DNA of 64,000 bases from Andrena cerasifolii (GCF_050908995.1 NW_027484989.1:1-64000), one strand, 5' to 3'; shown: positions 20,309 to 46,032, numbered from the stretch's first letter. A program made the numbers and translations. Notes: generated from the sequence alone by a model not told the origin.

Positions 20309-20339
<31 letters not shown>

Positions 20340-20582
20340 GGAAGACGTCGAGGACGACGACGACGAGGACGACGTCGACGACGACGACGACGACGACGAC
20401 GAGGACGAGGACGAGGAAGTGGATGCGGAACGACGACGAGGACGAGGAAGTGGATGCGGAACGACGACGAAGACGAGGAACGACGACGTGGAACGACGAC
20501 GAGGACGAGGAACGACGACGAGGAACGACGACGAGGACGAGGAACGACGACGAGGACGACGAGGAAGACGACGACGACGACC

Positions 20583-20625
<43 letters not shown>

Positions 20626-20673
20626 AGAGGACGACGAGGAAGACGTCGACGACGACGACGACGACGACGACGA
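19948..20673. repeat. 726-bp block, copy 1
   Basis: The CTAG is followed directly by GACGAG hexamers, without the usual GAC pentamer. Then come a CCAGGACG head, (GAC)n-GGCGAGG, a GTGGACGCGG doublet, a second (GAC)n-GGCGAGG, paired GACGTC motifs, a GTGGATGCGG doublet (20419 and 20450) and a GACGTCGACG end. It recurs at 27695 (744 bp) and 32542 (732 bp). Confidence 0.85.
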
Positions 20674-20688
20674 CTAGGACGACGACGA

Positions 20689-20739
<51 letters not shown>

Positions 20740-20805
20740 AGTGGACGCGGAACGACGACCAGGACGAGAACGACGACGTGGAACGACGACGAGGACGAGG
20801 ACGAG

Positions 20806-20843
<38 letters not shown>

Positions 20844-20866
20844 CGAGGAAGACGACGACGACGACC

Positions 20867-20915
<49 letters not shown>

Positions 20916-20982
20916 AGTGGATGCGGAACGACGACGAAGACGAGGAACGACGACGTGGAACGACGACGAGGACGAGGACGAG

Positions 20983-21026
<44 letters not shown>

Positions 21027-21049
21027 CGAGGAAGACGACGACGACGACC

Positions 21050-21092
<43 letters not shown>

Positions 21093-21140
21093 AGAGGACG
21101 ACGAGGAAGACGTCGACGACGACGACGACGACGACGACGA
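20674..21140. repeat. ~470-bp dimer block, copy 2
   Basis: This has the same two-half structure as 17813-18280. A private 1-bp loss (GGACGAGAACGACG) follows the CCAGGACG head near 20767. Confidence 0.85.
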
Positions 21141-21322
21141 CTAGGACGACGACGACGACGAGGACGAGGACGAGGAAGTGGACGCGGAACGACGACCAGG
21201 GACGAGGAACGACGACGTGGAACGACGACGAGGACGAGGAAGACGACGAGGACGACGACGACGAGGACGAGGAACGACGACGTGGAACGACGACGAGGAC
21301 GACGAGGAAGAGACGAGGACGA

Positions 21323-21373
<51 letters not shown>

Positions 21374-21454
21374 CGAGGACGAGGACGAGGAAGACGACGA
21401 CGACGACGAGGAAGACGACGACGAGGACGACGACGACGACGACGCGGACGACGA

Positions 21455-21493
<39 letters not shown>

Positions 21494-21640
21494 AGAGGAC
21501 GAGGACGACGACGACGAGGACGACGACGACGACGACCACGACGACGAGGACGAGGACGAGGAAGACGACGACGACCACGAGGAATACGACGACGACGACG
21601 ACGAGGAAGACGACGAGGACGACGACGACGACGATGACGA
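21141..21640. repeat. GAATACG block with internal deletion, copy 1
   Basis: This is a 500-bp version of the 758-bp block lacking the central GTGGACGCGG and GACGAGAACG part; the junction is near 21420. A GAGGAAGAGG insert lies near 21492. The same deletion and insert are found at 28910-29481. Private indels here are CCAGGGACG near 21197 and GAAGAGACGAGG near 21309. Confidence 0.85.
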
Positions 21641-21670
21641 CTAGGACGACGACGAAGACGAGGACGACGA

Positions 21671-21745
<75 letters not shown>

Positions 21746-21870
21746 GGAAGACGTCGAGGACGACGACGACGAGGACGGGGAGGAAGACGACGACGACGAC
21801 CACGACGACGAGGACGAGGAACGGCGACGTGGAACGACGACGAGGACGACGAGGAAGAGGACGAGGACGA

Positions 21871-21969
<99 letters not shown>

Positions 21970-22301
21970 AGACGACGACGACCACGAGGACGACGACGAC
22001 GAGGACGACGACGACGACGACGCGGACGACGACGACGAGGACGAGGACGAGAACGAGGAAGTGGACGCGGAACGACGACGAGAACGAGGAACGACGACGA
22101 GGACGGACGTCGACGACGACGAGGACGAGGACGACGACGACGACGACGAGGACGATGACGAGAACGAGGAGGTGGACGCGCAACGACGACGAGAACGAGG
22201 ACGAGGAAGACGACGACGACGACGAGGAAGACGACGACGACGACGAGGACGACGTCGACGACGACGAGGACGACGAGGACGAGGACGAGGACGAGGAAGA
22301 C

Positions 22302-22333
<32 letters not shown>

Positions 22334-22387
22334 CGACGACGACGACGACGACGACAACGACGGCGGAGGAAGACGACTACGACGACC

Positions 22388-22430
<43 letters not shown>

Positions 22431-22478
22431 AGAGGACGACGAGGAAGACGTCGACGACGACGACGACGACGACGACGA
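21641..22478. repeat. Short block fused to a K-block tail by deletion
   Basis: A GATGAC-type short block runs to about 21775, where GAGGACGGGGAGG joins it to the interior of a K block, so the CTAG, CCAGGGCG head and GAGGAGG repeats are lost. It continues through GAACGGCGACG, a hexamer run, GCGGACGACG, and a GCGCAAC element with the private GAGGAGGTGG change. It carries further private changes: GGACGGACGTC, GGCGGAGG and GACTACGACG. Confidence 0.75.
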
Positions 22479-24109
<1,631 letters not shown>

Positions 24110-24124
24110 CTAGGACGACGACGA

Positions 24125-24193
<69 letters not shown>

Positions 24194-24339
24194 AGTGGAC
24201 GCGGAACGACGACCAGGACGAGGAACGACGACGTGGAACGACGACGAGGACGAGGAAGACGACGAGGACGACGACGACGAGGACGAGGAACGACGACGTG
24301 GAACGACGACGAGGACGACGAGGAAGAGGACGAGGACGA

Positions 24340-24402
<63 letters not shown>

Positions 24403-24965
24403 CGAGGACGAGGACGAGGAAGACGACGACGACGACGAGGAAGACGACGACGACGACGAGGAAGACGACGAGGACGACGACGACGAGGACGAGGAAGTGG
24501 ACGCGGAACGACGACGTGGAACGACGACGAGGACGACGAGAACGAGGACGACGTGGAACGACGACGAGGACGAGGACGAGAACGAGGACGAGGACGAGGA
24601 CGACGAGGAAGACGACGAGGACGACGACGACGACGGCGAGGAAGACGACGACGACGACGACGGCGGCGAGGAAGACGACGAGGACGACGAGGACCACGAC
24701 GACGAGGAAGACGACGAGGACGACGAGGACGACGACGACGAGGACGACGACGACGACGACGACGACGAGGACGAGGACGACGAGGACGAGGACGACGAGG
24801 ACGAGGACGAGGAAGTGGCCGCGGAACGAGGAAGTGGACGCGGAACGACGACGAGGACGAGGACGAGGAAGACGACGACGACCACGAGGAAGACGACGAC
24901 GACGACGACGAGGAAGACGACGAGGACGACGACGACGGCGAGGAAGACGACGACGACGACCACGA

Positions 24966-25050
<85 letters not shown>

Positions 25051-25051
25051 T

Positions 25052-25082
<31 letters not shown>

Positions 25083-25136
25083 AGTGGACGCGGAACGACG
25101 ACGAGGACGAGGAAGTGGACGCGGAACGACGACGAG

Positions 25137-25171
<35 letters not shown>

Positions 25172-25194
25172 CGAGGAAGACGACGACGACGACC

Positions 25195-25225
<31 letters not shown>

Positions 25226-25468
25226 GGAAGACGTCGAGGACGACGACGACGAGGACGACGTCGACGACGACGACGACGACGACGACGAGGACGAGGACGA
25301 GGAAGTGGATGCGGAACGACGACGAGGACGAGGAAGTGGATGCGGAACGACGACGAAGACGAGGAACGACGACGTGGAACGACGACGAGGACGAGGAACG
25401 ACGACGAGGAACGACGACGAGGACGAGGAACGACGACGAGGACGACGAGGAAGACGACGACGACGACC

Positions 25469-25511
<43 letters not shown>

Positions 25512-25559
25512 AGAGGACGACGAGGAAGACGTCGACGACGACGACGACGACGACGACGA
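24110..25559. repeat. 1.45-kb SacII block
   Basis: Modules in order are a CCAGGACG head, GAGGAAGAGG, GTGGACGCGG, GACGAGAACG, GGCGGCGAGG near 24662, GTGGCC at 24815, hexamers with a private GAGTACGAGG near 25049, a GTGGACGCGG doublet, GGCGAGG, paired GACGTC, a GTGGATGCGG doublet and a GACGTCGACG end. The same block type recurs at 53022 (1524 bp) and 61462 (1530 bp). Confidence 0.8.
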
Positions 25560-25574
25560 CTAGGACGACGACGA

Positions 25575-25625
<51 letters not shown>

Positions 25626-25692
25626 AGTGGACGCGGAACGACGACCAGGACGAGGAACGACGACGTGGAACGACGACGAGGACGAGGACGAG

Positions 25693-25730
<38 letters not shown>

Positions 25731-25753
25731 CGAGGAAGACGACGACGACGACC

Positions 25754-25802
<49 letters not shown>

Positions 25803-25851
25803 AGTGGATGCGGAACGACGACGAAGACGAGGAACGACGACGTGGAACGAC

Positions 25852-25913
<62 letters not shown>

Positions 25914-25936
25914 CGAGGAAGACGACGACGACGACC

Positions 25937-25979
<43 letters not shown>

Positions 25980-26027
25980 AGAGGACGACGAGGAAGACGT
26001 CGACGACGACGACGACGACGACGACGA
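25560..26027. repeat. ~470-bp dimer block, copy 3
   Basis: The block is 468 bp, equal in length to 17813-18280, which lies 7747 bp upstream and has the same two-half structure. It opens the second copy of the ~7.75-kb-period unit. Confidence 0.85.
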
Positions 26028-26042
26028 CTAGGACGACGACGA

Positions 26043-26093
<51 letters not shown>

Positions 26094-26239
26094 AGTGGAC
26101 GCGGAACGACGACCAGGACGAGGAACGACGACGTGGAACGACGACGAGGACGAGGAAGACGACGAGGACGACGACGACGAGGACGAGGAACGACGACGTG
26201 GAACGACGACGAGGACGACGAGGAAGAGGACGAGGACGA

Positions 26240-26290
<51 letters not shown>

Positions 26291-26473
26291 CGAGGACGAG
26301 GACGAGGAAGACGACGACGACGACGAGGAAGACGACGACGACGACGAGGAAGACGACGAGGACGACGACGACGAGGACGAGGAAGTGGACGCGGAACGAC
26401 GACGTGGAACGACGACGAGGACGACGAGAACGAGGACGACGTGGAACGACGACGAGGACGAGGACGAGGACGA

Positions 26474-26530
<57 letters not shown>

Positions 26531-26593
26531 AGACGACGACGACCACGAGGACGACGACGACGAGGACGACGACGACGACGACGCGGACGACGA

Positions 26594-26650
<57 letters not shown>

Positions 26651-26809
26651 CGACGAGGACGACGACGACGACGACCACGACGACGAGGACGAGGACGAGG
26701 AAGACGACGACGACCACGAGGAATACGACGACGACGACGACGAGGAAGACGACGAGGACGACGACGACGACGATGACGACTAGGACGACGACGAAGACGA
26801 GGACGACGA

Positions 26810-26896
<87 letters not shown>

Positions 26897-26959
26897 GGAA
26901 GACGTCGAGGACGACGACGACGAGGACGACGTCGACGACGACGACGACGACGACGACGA
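26028..26959. repeat. 752-bp GAATACG block plus 180-bp short block
   Basis: This is the counterpart of 18281-19212. The long part is one hexamer shorter (752 against 758) and the short part one hexamer longer (180 against 174). Confidence 0.85.
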
Positions 26960-27266
26960 CTAGGACGACGACGACGACGAGGACGAGGACGAGGAAGTGG
27001 ACGCGGAACGACGACCAGGGCGAGGAACGACGACGTGGAACGACGACGAGGACGAGGAAGACGACGAGGACGACGACGACGACGACGACGACCACGACGA
27101 CAAGGACGAGGACGAGGAGGAAGACGTCGAGGACGAGGAGGAAGACGTCGAGGACGACGACGAGGACGACGACGACGAGGACGACGTCGACGACGACGAG
27201 AACGAGGACCAGGACGAGGAAGTGGACGCGGAACGACGACGAGGACGAGGAACGACGACGAGGACA

Positions 27267-27297
<31 letters not shown>

Positions 27298-27329
27298 CGA
27301 CGACGGCGAGGAAGACGACGACGACGACC

Positions 27330-27360
<31 letters not shown>

Positions 27361-27603
27361 GGAAGACGTCGAGGACGACGACGACGAGGACGACGTCGAC
27401 GACGACGACGACGACGACGACGAGGACGAGGACGAGGAAGTGGATGCGGAACGACGACGAGGACGAGGAAGTGGATGCGGAACGACGACGAAGACGAGGA
27501 ACGACGACGTGGAACGACGACGAGGACGAGGAACGACGACGAGGAACGACGACGAGGACGAGGAACGACGACGAGGACGACGAGGAAGACGACGACGACG
27601 ACC

Positions 27604-27646
<43 letters not shown>

Positions 27647-27694
27647 AGAGGACGACGAGGAAGACGTCGACGACGACGACGACGACGCCGACGA
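26960..27694. repeat. 735-bp K-derived block, copy 2
   Basis: Length and module order are identical to 19213-19947, including the rare GACGCCGACGACTAG ending. The offset between the copies is exactly 7747. Confidence 0.85.
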
Positions 27695-27696
27695 CT

Positions 27697-27742
<46 letters not shown>

Positions 27743-27809
27743 AGTGGACGCGGAACGACGACCAGGACGAGGAACGACGACGTGGAACGACGACGAGGAC
27801 GAGGACGAG

Positions 27810-27853
<44 letters not shown>

Positions 27854-27876
27854 CGAGGAAGACGACGACGACGACC

Positions 27877-27961
<85 letters not shown>

Positions 27962-28015
27962 AGTGGACGCGGAACGACGACGAGGACGAGGAAGTGGACG
28001 CGGAACGACGACGAG

Positions 28016-28050
<35 letters not shown>

Positions 28051-28073
28051 CGAGGAAGACGACGACGACGACC

Positions 28074-28104
<31 letters not shown>

Positions 28105-28347
28105 GGAAGACGTCGAGGACGACGACGACGAGGACGACGTCGACGACGACGACGACGACGACGACGAGGACGAGGACGAGGAAGTGGATGCGGAACGACG
28201 ACGAGGACGAGGAAGTGGATGCGGAACGACGACGAAGACGAGGAACGACGACGTGGAACGACGACGAGGACGAGGAACGACGACGAGGAACGACGACGAG
28301 GACGAGGAACGACGACGAGGACGACGAGGAAGACGACGACGACGACC

Positions 28348-28390
<43 letters not shown>

Positions 28391-28438
28391 AGAGGACGAC
28401 GAGGAAGACGTCGACGACGACGACGACGACGACGACGA
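27695..28438. repeat. 744-bp block, copy 2
   Basis: This is the counterpart of 19948-20673, longer by 18 bp in GAC and GACGAG runs. It contains both GTGG doublets and the paired GACGTC motifs. Confidence 0.85.
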
Positions 28439-28453
28439 CTAGGACGACGACGA

Positions 28454-28510
<57 letters not shown>

Positions 28511-28577
28511 AGTGGACGCGGAACGACGACCAGGACGAGGAACGACGACGTGGAACGACGACGAGGACGAGGACGAG

Positions 28578-28615
<38 letters not shown>

Positions 28616-28638
28616 CGAGGAAGACGACGACGACGACC

Positions 28639-28687
<49 letters not shown>

Positions 28688-28754
28688 AGTGGATGCGGAA
28701 CGACGACGAAGACGAGGAACGACGACGTGGAACGACGACGAGGACGAGGACGAG

Positions 28755-28795
<41 letters not shown>

Positions 28796-28818
28796 CGAGG
28801 AAGACGACGACGACGACC

Positions 28819-28861
<43 letters not shown>

Positions 28862-28909
28862 AGAGGACGACGAGGAAGACGTCGACGACGACGACGACGA
28901 CGACGACGA
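28439..28909. repeat. ~470-bp dimer block, copy 4
   Basis: The 471-bp counterpart of 20674-21140, with the two-half structure intact and without the 1-bp loss seen there. Confidence 0.85.
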
Positions 28910-28924
28910 CTAGGACGACGACGA

Positions 28925-29011
<87 letters not shown>

Positions 29012-29157
29012 AGTGGACGCGGAACGACGACCAGGACGAGGAACGACGACGTGGAACGACGACGAGGACGAGGAAGACGACGAGGACGACGACGACGAGG
29101 ACGAGGAACGACGACGTGGAACGACGACGAGGACGACGAGGAAGAGGACGAGGACGA

Positions 29158-29214
<57 letters not shown>

Positions 29215-29295
29215 CGAGGACGAGGACGAGGAAGACGACGACGACGACGAGGAAGACGACGACGAGGACGACGACGACGACGACGCGGACGACGA

Positions 29296-29334
<39 letters not shown>

Positions 29335-29511
29335 AGAGGACGAGGACGACGACGACGAGGACGACGACGACGACGACCACGACGACGAGGACGAGGACGA
29401 GGAAGACGACGACGACCACGAGGAATACGACGACGACGACGACGAGGAAGACGACGAGGACGACGACGACGACGATGACGACTAGGACGACGACGAAGAC
29501 GAGGACGACGA

Positions 29512-29610
<99 letters not shown>

Positions 29611-29673
29611 GGAAGACGTCGAGGACGACGACGACGAGGACGACGTCGACGACGACGACGACGACGACGACGA
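28910..29673. repeat. GAATACG block with internal deletion, copy 2, plus 192-bp short block
   Basis: The block shows the same internal deletion as 21141-21640 (junction near 29250) and the same extra GAGGAAGAGG near 29333, so the deletion predates the duplication. The 192-bp short block at 29482 retains its CTAG, unlike the first copy. Confidence 0.85.
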
Positions 29674-32541
<2,868 letters not shown>

Positions 32542-32543
32542 CT

Positions 32544-32589
<46 letters not shown>

Positions 32590-32656
32590 AGTGGACGCGG
32601 AACGACGACCAGGACGAGGAACGACGACGTGGAACGACGACGAGGACGAGGACGAG

Positions 32657-32694
<38 letters not shown>

Positions 32695-32717
32695 CGAGGA
32701 AGACGACGACGACGACC

Positions 32718-32796
<79 letters not shown>

Positions 32797-32850
32797 AGTG
32801 GACGCGGAACGACGACGAGGACGAGGAAGTGGACGCGGAACGACGACGAG

Positions 32851-32885
<35 letters not shown>

Positions 32886-32908
32886 CGAGGAAGACGACGA
32901 CGACGACC

Positions 32909-32939
<31 letters not shown>

Positions 32940-33182
32940 GGAAGACGTCGAGGACGACGACGACGAGGACGACGTCGACGACGACGACGACGACGACGAC
33001 GAGGACGAGGACGAGGAAGTGGATGCGGAACGACGACGAGGACGAGGAAGTGGATGCGGAACGACGACGAAGACGAGGAACGACGACGTGGAACGACGAC
33101 GAGGACGAGGAACGACGACGAGGAACGACGACGAGGACGAGGAACGACGACGAGGACGACGAGGAAGACGACGACGACGACC

Positions 33183-33225
<43 letters not shown>

Positions 33226-33288
33226 AGAGGACGACGAGGAAGACGTCGACGACGACGACGACGACGACGACGACTAGGACGACGACGA

Positions 33289-33363
<75 letters not shown>

Positions 33364-33386
33364 CGAGGAAGACGACGACGACGACC

Positions 33387-33429
<43 letters not shown>

Positions 33430-33477
33430 AGAGGACGACGAGGAAGACGTCGACGACGACGACGACGACGACGACGA
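32542..33477. repeat. 732-bp block, copy 3, plus 204-bp remnant
   Basis: 32542-33273 matches 19948 and 27695 in order. 33274-33477 is only the second half of a ~470-bp dimer block ((GAC)n, GGCGAGG, CCACGAGG, GACGTCGACG), without a CCAGG head. Confidence 0.8.
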
Positions 33478-39032
<5,555 letters not shown>

Positions 39033-39237
39033 CTAGGACGACGACGACGACGAGGACGACGACGACGAGGACGACGACGACGAGGAAGACGCCGAGGACG
39101 ACGACGACGACGACGAGGGAGACGAGGACGACGAGGAAGACGACGAGGACGACGACGACGACGACGAGGGAGACGATGACGACGAGGACGACGACGACGA
39201 GGACGAGAACGAGGACGAGGTCGAGGACGAGGACGAA

Positions 39238-39323
<86 letters not shown>

Positions 39324-39469
39324 AGTGGACGCGGAACGACGACCAGGACGAGGAACGACGACGTGGAACGACGACGAGGACGAGGAAGACGACGAGGACG
39401 ACGACGACGAGGACGAGGAACGACGACGTGGAACGACGACGAGGACGACGAGGAAGAGGACGAGGACGA

Positions 39470-39514
<45 letters not shown>

Positions 39515-39766
39515 GGAAGACGACGAGGACGACGACGACGACGGCGAGGAAGACGACGACGACGACGACGACGGCGAGGAAGACGACGAGGACGACGAGG
39601 ACCACGACGACGAGGAAGACGACGAGGACGACGAGGACGAGGACGACGAGGACGAGGACGAGGACGTGGACGAGGACGAGGACGAGGAAGACGACGACGA
39701 CGACGAGGACGGCGAGGAAGACGACGACGACGACGAGGACGACGAGGACGACGAGGACGACGACGA

Positions 39767-39805
<39 letters not shown>

Positions 39806-39811
39806 AGACGA

Positions 39812-39844
<33 letters not shown>

Positions 39845-40316
39845 AGAGGACGAGGACGAGGACGAGGACGACGAGGAAGACGTCGAGGACGACGACGACG
39901 AGGACGACGTCGACGACGACGACGACGACGACGACGAGGACGACGTCGACGACGACGACGACGACGACGACGACTACACGACGACGAGGACGAGGACGAG
40001 GACGAGGAAGTGGATGCGGAACGACGACGAGGACGAGGAAGTGGATGCGGAACGACGACGAGGACGAGGAACGACGACGTGGAACGACGACGAGGACGAG
40101 GAACGACGACGAGGAACGACGACGAGGACGAGGAACGACGACGAGGACGACGAGGACGAGGACGACGATGACGACGACGAGGACGAGGACGAGAACGAGG
40201 AAGTGGACGCGGAACGACGACGAGGACGCGGACGAGGACGAGGACGAGGACGAGGAAGTGGATGCGGAACGACGACGAGGACGAGGAACGACGACGTGGA
40301 ACGACGACGACGACGA

Positions 40317-40355
<39 letters not shown>

Positions 40356-40400
40356 AGACGACGACGACCACGAGGACGAGGAAGACGACGACGACGACGA
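39033..40400. repeat. GAGGGAGACG-family block 2
   Basis: A GAAGACGCCGAGG variant lies near 39088. The GAGGGAGACG pair is at about 39116 and 39170, followed by GAGGTCGAGG and a long hexamer run. A CCAGGACG head near 39342 follows, then GACGTGGACG near 39663, two GACGTCGACG units, CTACACG near 39974, a GTGGATGCGG doublet (40010 and 40041) and the CCACGAGG-type end. It combines a CCAGG head with GAGGGAG-type material. Confidence 0.75.
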
Positions 40401-41521
<1,121 letters not shown>

Positions 41522-41536
41522 CTAGGACGACGACGA

Positions 41537-41575
<39 letters not shown>

Positions 41576-41721
41576 AGTGGACGCGGAACGACGACCAGGA
41601 CGAGGAACGACGACGTGGAACGACGACGAGGACGAGGAAGACGACGAGGACGACGACGACGAGGACGAGGAACGACGACGTGGAACGACGACGAGGACGA
41701 CGAGGAAGAGGACGAGGACGA

Positions 41722-41758
<37 letters not shown>

Positions 41759-41796
41759 AACGAGGACGAGGACGAGTACGAGGACGAGGACGAGGA

Positions 41797-41829
<33 letters not shown>

Positions 41830-41927
41830 AGACGACGAGGACGACGACGACGACGACGAGGGAGACGATGACGACGAGGACGACGACGACGAGGACGAGA
41901 ACGAGGACGAGGACGACGAGGACGACG

Positions 41928-41958
<31 letters not shown>
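41522..41958. repeat. 437-bp GAGGGAG/CCAGG hybrid block
   Basis: A CCAGGACG head near 41594 is followed by GAGGAAGAGG, a hexamer run with a private GAGTACGAGG near 41775, one GAGGGAGACGATG near 41860 and a GACGTCGACG end. It appears to be a shortened hybrid of the CCAGG and GAGGGAG families. Confidence 0.7.
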
Positions 41959-41959
<1 letters not shown>

Positions 41960-41973
41960 TAGGACGACGACGA

Positions 41974-42012
<39 letters not shown>

Positions 42013-42296
42013 AGTGGACGCGGAACGACGACCAGGACGAGGAACGACGACGTGGAACGACGACGAGGACGAGGAAGACGACGAGGACGACGACGACGAG
42101 GACGAGGAACGACGACGTGGAACGACGACGAGGACGACGAGGAAGAGGACGAGGACGACGACGAGGACGAGGACGACGAGGACGAGGACGTGGACGAGGA
42201 CGAGGAAGACGACGACGACGACGAGGACGGCGAGGAAGACGACGACGACGACGAGGAAGACGACGAGGACGACGAGGACGACGAGGACGACGACGA

Positions 42297-42335
<39 letters not shown>

Positions 42336-42382
42336 AGACGACGACGACGGCGAGGAAGACGACGACGACGACGAGGACGAGA

Positions 42383-42413
<31 letters not shown>

Positions 42414-42423
42414 GGACGAGGAC

Positions 42424-42455
<32 letters not shown>

Positions 42456-42471
42456 GGACGAGGACGAGGAC

Positions 42472-42503
<32 letters not shown>

Positions 42504-42519
42504 GGACGAGGACGAGGAC

Positions 42520-42551
<32 letters not shown>

Positions 42552-42665
42552 GGACGAGGACGTGGACGAGGACGAGGAAGACGACGACGACGACGAGGAC
42601 GGCGAGGAAGACGACGACGACGACGAGGACGGCGAGGACGACGAGGACGACGAGGACGACGACGA

Positions 42666-42698
<33 letters not shown>

Positions 42699-42745
42699 AG
42701 ACGACGACGACGGCGAGGAAGACGACGACGACGACGAGGACGAGA

Positions 42746-42788
<43 letters not shown>

Positions 42789-43002
42789 GGACGAGGAACG
42801 ACGACGTGGAACGACGACGAGGACGAGGAAGACGACGAGGACGACGACGACGAGGACGAGGAACGACGACGTGGAACGACGACGAGGACGACGAGGACGG
42901 CGAGGAAGACGACGACGACGACGAGGAAGACGACGAGGACGACGAGGACGACGAGGACGACGACGACGACGACGACGAGGACGACGTCGACGACGACGAC
43001 GA

Positions 43003-43035
<33 letters not shown>

Positions 43036-43069
43036 AGACGACGACGACGGCGAGGAAGACGACGACGAC

Positions 43070-43101
<32 letters not shown>

Positions 43102-43117
43102 GGACGAGGACGAGGAC

Positions 43118-43149
<32 letters not shown>

Positions 43150-43263
43150 GGACGAGGACGTGGACGAGGACGAGGAAGACGACGACGACGACGAGGACGG
43201 CGAGGAAGACGACGACGACGACGAGGACGGCGAGGACGACGAGGACGACGAGGACGACGACGA

Positions 43264-43296
<33 letters not shown>

Positions 43297-43343
43297 AGAC
43301 GACGACGACGGCGAGGAAGACGACGACGACGACGAGGACGAGA

Positions 43344-43386
<43 letters not shown>

Positions 43387-43612
43387 GGACGAGGAACGAC
43401 GACGTGGAACGACGACGAGGACGAGGAAGACGACGAGGACGACGACGACGAGGACGAGGAACGACGACGTGGAACGACGACGAGGACGACGAGGACGGCG
43501 AGGAAGACGACGACGACGACGAGGAAGACGACGAGGACGACGAGGACGACGAGGACGACGACGACGACGACGACGAGGACGACGTCGACGACGACGACGA
43601 CGACGACGACGA
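41959..43612. repeat. GACGTGGACG block with 598-bp tandem duplication
   Basis: A CCAGGACG head near 42028 is followed by repeating GACGTGGACG, GAGGACGGCGAGG and spaced GACGACGAGGACGAGG units. GTGG of GACGTGGACG lies at 42190, 42562 and 43160. The unit from about 42540 to 43000 recurs at about 43140-43600, offset 598-601, including both internal GTGGAACG modules. It closes with GACGTCGACG and CTAG. Confidence 0.75.
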
Positions 43613-43627
43613 CTAGGACGACGACGA

Positions 43628-43666
<39 letters not shown>

Positions 43667-43856
43667 AGTGGACGCGGAACGACGACCAGGACGAGGAACG
43701 ACGACGTGGAACGACGACGAGGACGAGGAAGACGACGAGGACGACGACGACGAGGACGAGGAACGACGACGTGGAACGACGACGAGGACGACGAGGAAGA
43801 GGACGAGGACGACGACGAGGACGAGGATGAGGACGAGGACGAGGACGAGAACGAGA

Positions 43857-43914
<58 letters not shown>

Positions 43915-44094
43915 GGACGAGGACGTGGACGAGGACGAGGAAGACGACGACGACGACGAGGACGGCGAGGAAGACGACGACGACGACGAGGAAGACGACG
44001 AGGACGACGAGGACGACGAGGACGACGACGACGACGACGACGAGGACGACGTCGACGACGACGACGACGACGACGACGACTAGGACGACGACGA

Positions 44095-44139
<45 letters not shown>

Positions 44140-44285
44140 AGTGGACGCGGAACGACGACCAGGACGAGGAACGACGACGTGGAACGACGACGAGGACGAG
44201 GAAGACGACGAGGACGACGACGACGAGGACGAGGAACGACGACGTGGAACGACGACGAGGACGACGAGGAAGAGGACGAGGACGA

Positions 44286-44351
<66 letters not shown>

Positions 44352-44372
44352 GGACGAGGACGAGGACGACGA
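43613..44372. repeat. Two short CCAGG blocks (467 and 293 bp)
   Basis: 43613-44079 has a CCAGGACG head, a rare GAGGATGAGG near 43827, GAGAACGAGAACG, GACGTGGACG and GACGTCGACG. 44080-44372 has a CCAGGACG head, GAGGAAGAGG and spaced hexamers, and ends in a truncated GAGGACGACGACTAG. Both have counterparts at about 55893-56155 and 56156-56442. Confidence 0.8.
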
Positions 44373-44384
44373 CTAGGACGACGA

Positions 44385-44429
<45 letters not shown>

Positions 44430-44441
44430 CGAGGACGAGGA

Positions 44442-44474
<33 letters not shown>

Positions 44475-44486
44475 AGACGACGAGGA

Positions 44487-44582
<96 letters not shown>

Positions 44583-44678
44583 CGACGAGGACGAGGACGA
44601 GAACGAGGAAGTGGACGCGGAACGACGACGAGAACGAGGAACGACGACGAGGACGACGTCGACGAAGACGAGGACGAG

Positions 44679-44746
<68 letters not shown>

Positions 44747-45005
44747 CGAGGAAGACGACGACGACGACCACGAGGACGAGGACGAGGACGAGGAAGAGGA
44801 CGAGGACGAGGACGAGGACGACGAGGAAGACGTCGAGGACGACGACGACGAGGACGACGTCGACGACGACGACGACGACGACGACGAGGACGACGTCGAC
44901 GACGACGACGACGACGACGACGACTACACGACGACGAGGACGAGGACGAGGACGAGGAAGTGGATGCGGAACGACGACGAGGACGAGGAAGTGGATGCGG
45001 AACGA

Positions 45006-45042
<37 letters not shown>

Positions 45043-45066
45043 AACGAGGAAGTGGACGCGGAACGA

Positions 45067-45105
<39 letters not shown>

Positions 45106-45376
45106 AGTGGATGCGGAACGACGACGAGGACGAGGAACGACGACGTGGAACGACGACGAGGACGAGGAACGACGACGAGGAACGACGACGAGGACGAGGA
45201 ACGACGACGAGGACGACGAGGACGAGGACGACGATGACGACGACGAGGACGAGGACGAGGACGAGAACGAGGAAGTGGACGCGGAACGACGACGAGGACG
45301 AGGACGAGGACGAGGAAGTGGATGCGGAACGACGACGAGGACGAGGAACGACGACGTGGAACGACGACGACGACGA

Positions 45377-45409
<33 letters not shown>

Positions 45410-45454
45410 AGACGACGACGACCACGAGGACGAGGAAGACGACGACGACGACGA
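44373..45454. repeat. GAGGGAGACG-family block 4 (CTACACG type)
   Basis: Hexamer-rich DNA leads to GTGGACGCGG near 44617 and a GACGTCGACGAAGACG variant. (GAC)n-GGCGAGG, two GACGTCGACG units and CTACACG near 44925 follow. Then come a GTGGATGCGG doublet (44958 and 44989), GAACGACGACGAGG repeats, GACGATGACG and the CCACGAGGACGAGG end. It is similar to about 57060-57929. Confidence 0.8.
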
Positions 45455-45840
45455 CTAGGACGACGACGACGACGAGGACGACGACGACGAGGACGACGAC
45501 GACGAGGAAGACGACGAGGACGACGACGACGAGGAAGACGACGAGGACGACGACGACGACGACGAGGGAGACGAGGACGACGAGGAAGACGACGAGGACG
45601 ACGACGACGACGACGAGGGAGACGATGACGATGAGGACGACGACGACGAGGACGAGAACGAGGACGAGGTCGAGGACGAGGACGAGGACGAGGAAGTGGA
45701 CGCGGAACGACGACCAGGACGAGGAACGACGACGTGGAACGACGACGAGGACGAGGAAGACGACGAGGACGACGACGACGAGGACGAGGAACGACGACGT
45801 GGAACGACGACGAGGACGACGAGGAAGAGGACGAGGACGA

Positions 45841-45883
<43 letters not shown>

Positions 45884-45884
45884 A

Positions 45885-45927
<43 letters not shown>

Positions 45928-45945
45928 GGAAGAGGACGAGGACGA

Positions 45946-45988
<43 letters not shown>

Positions 45989-45989
45989 A

Positions 45990-46032
<43 letters not shown>

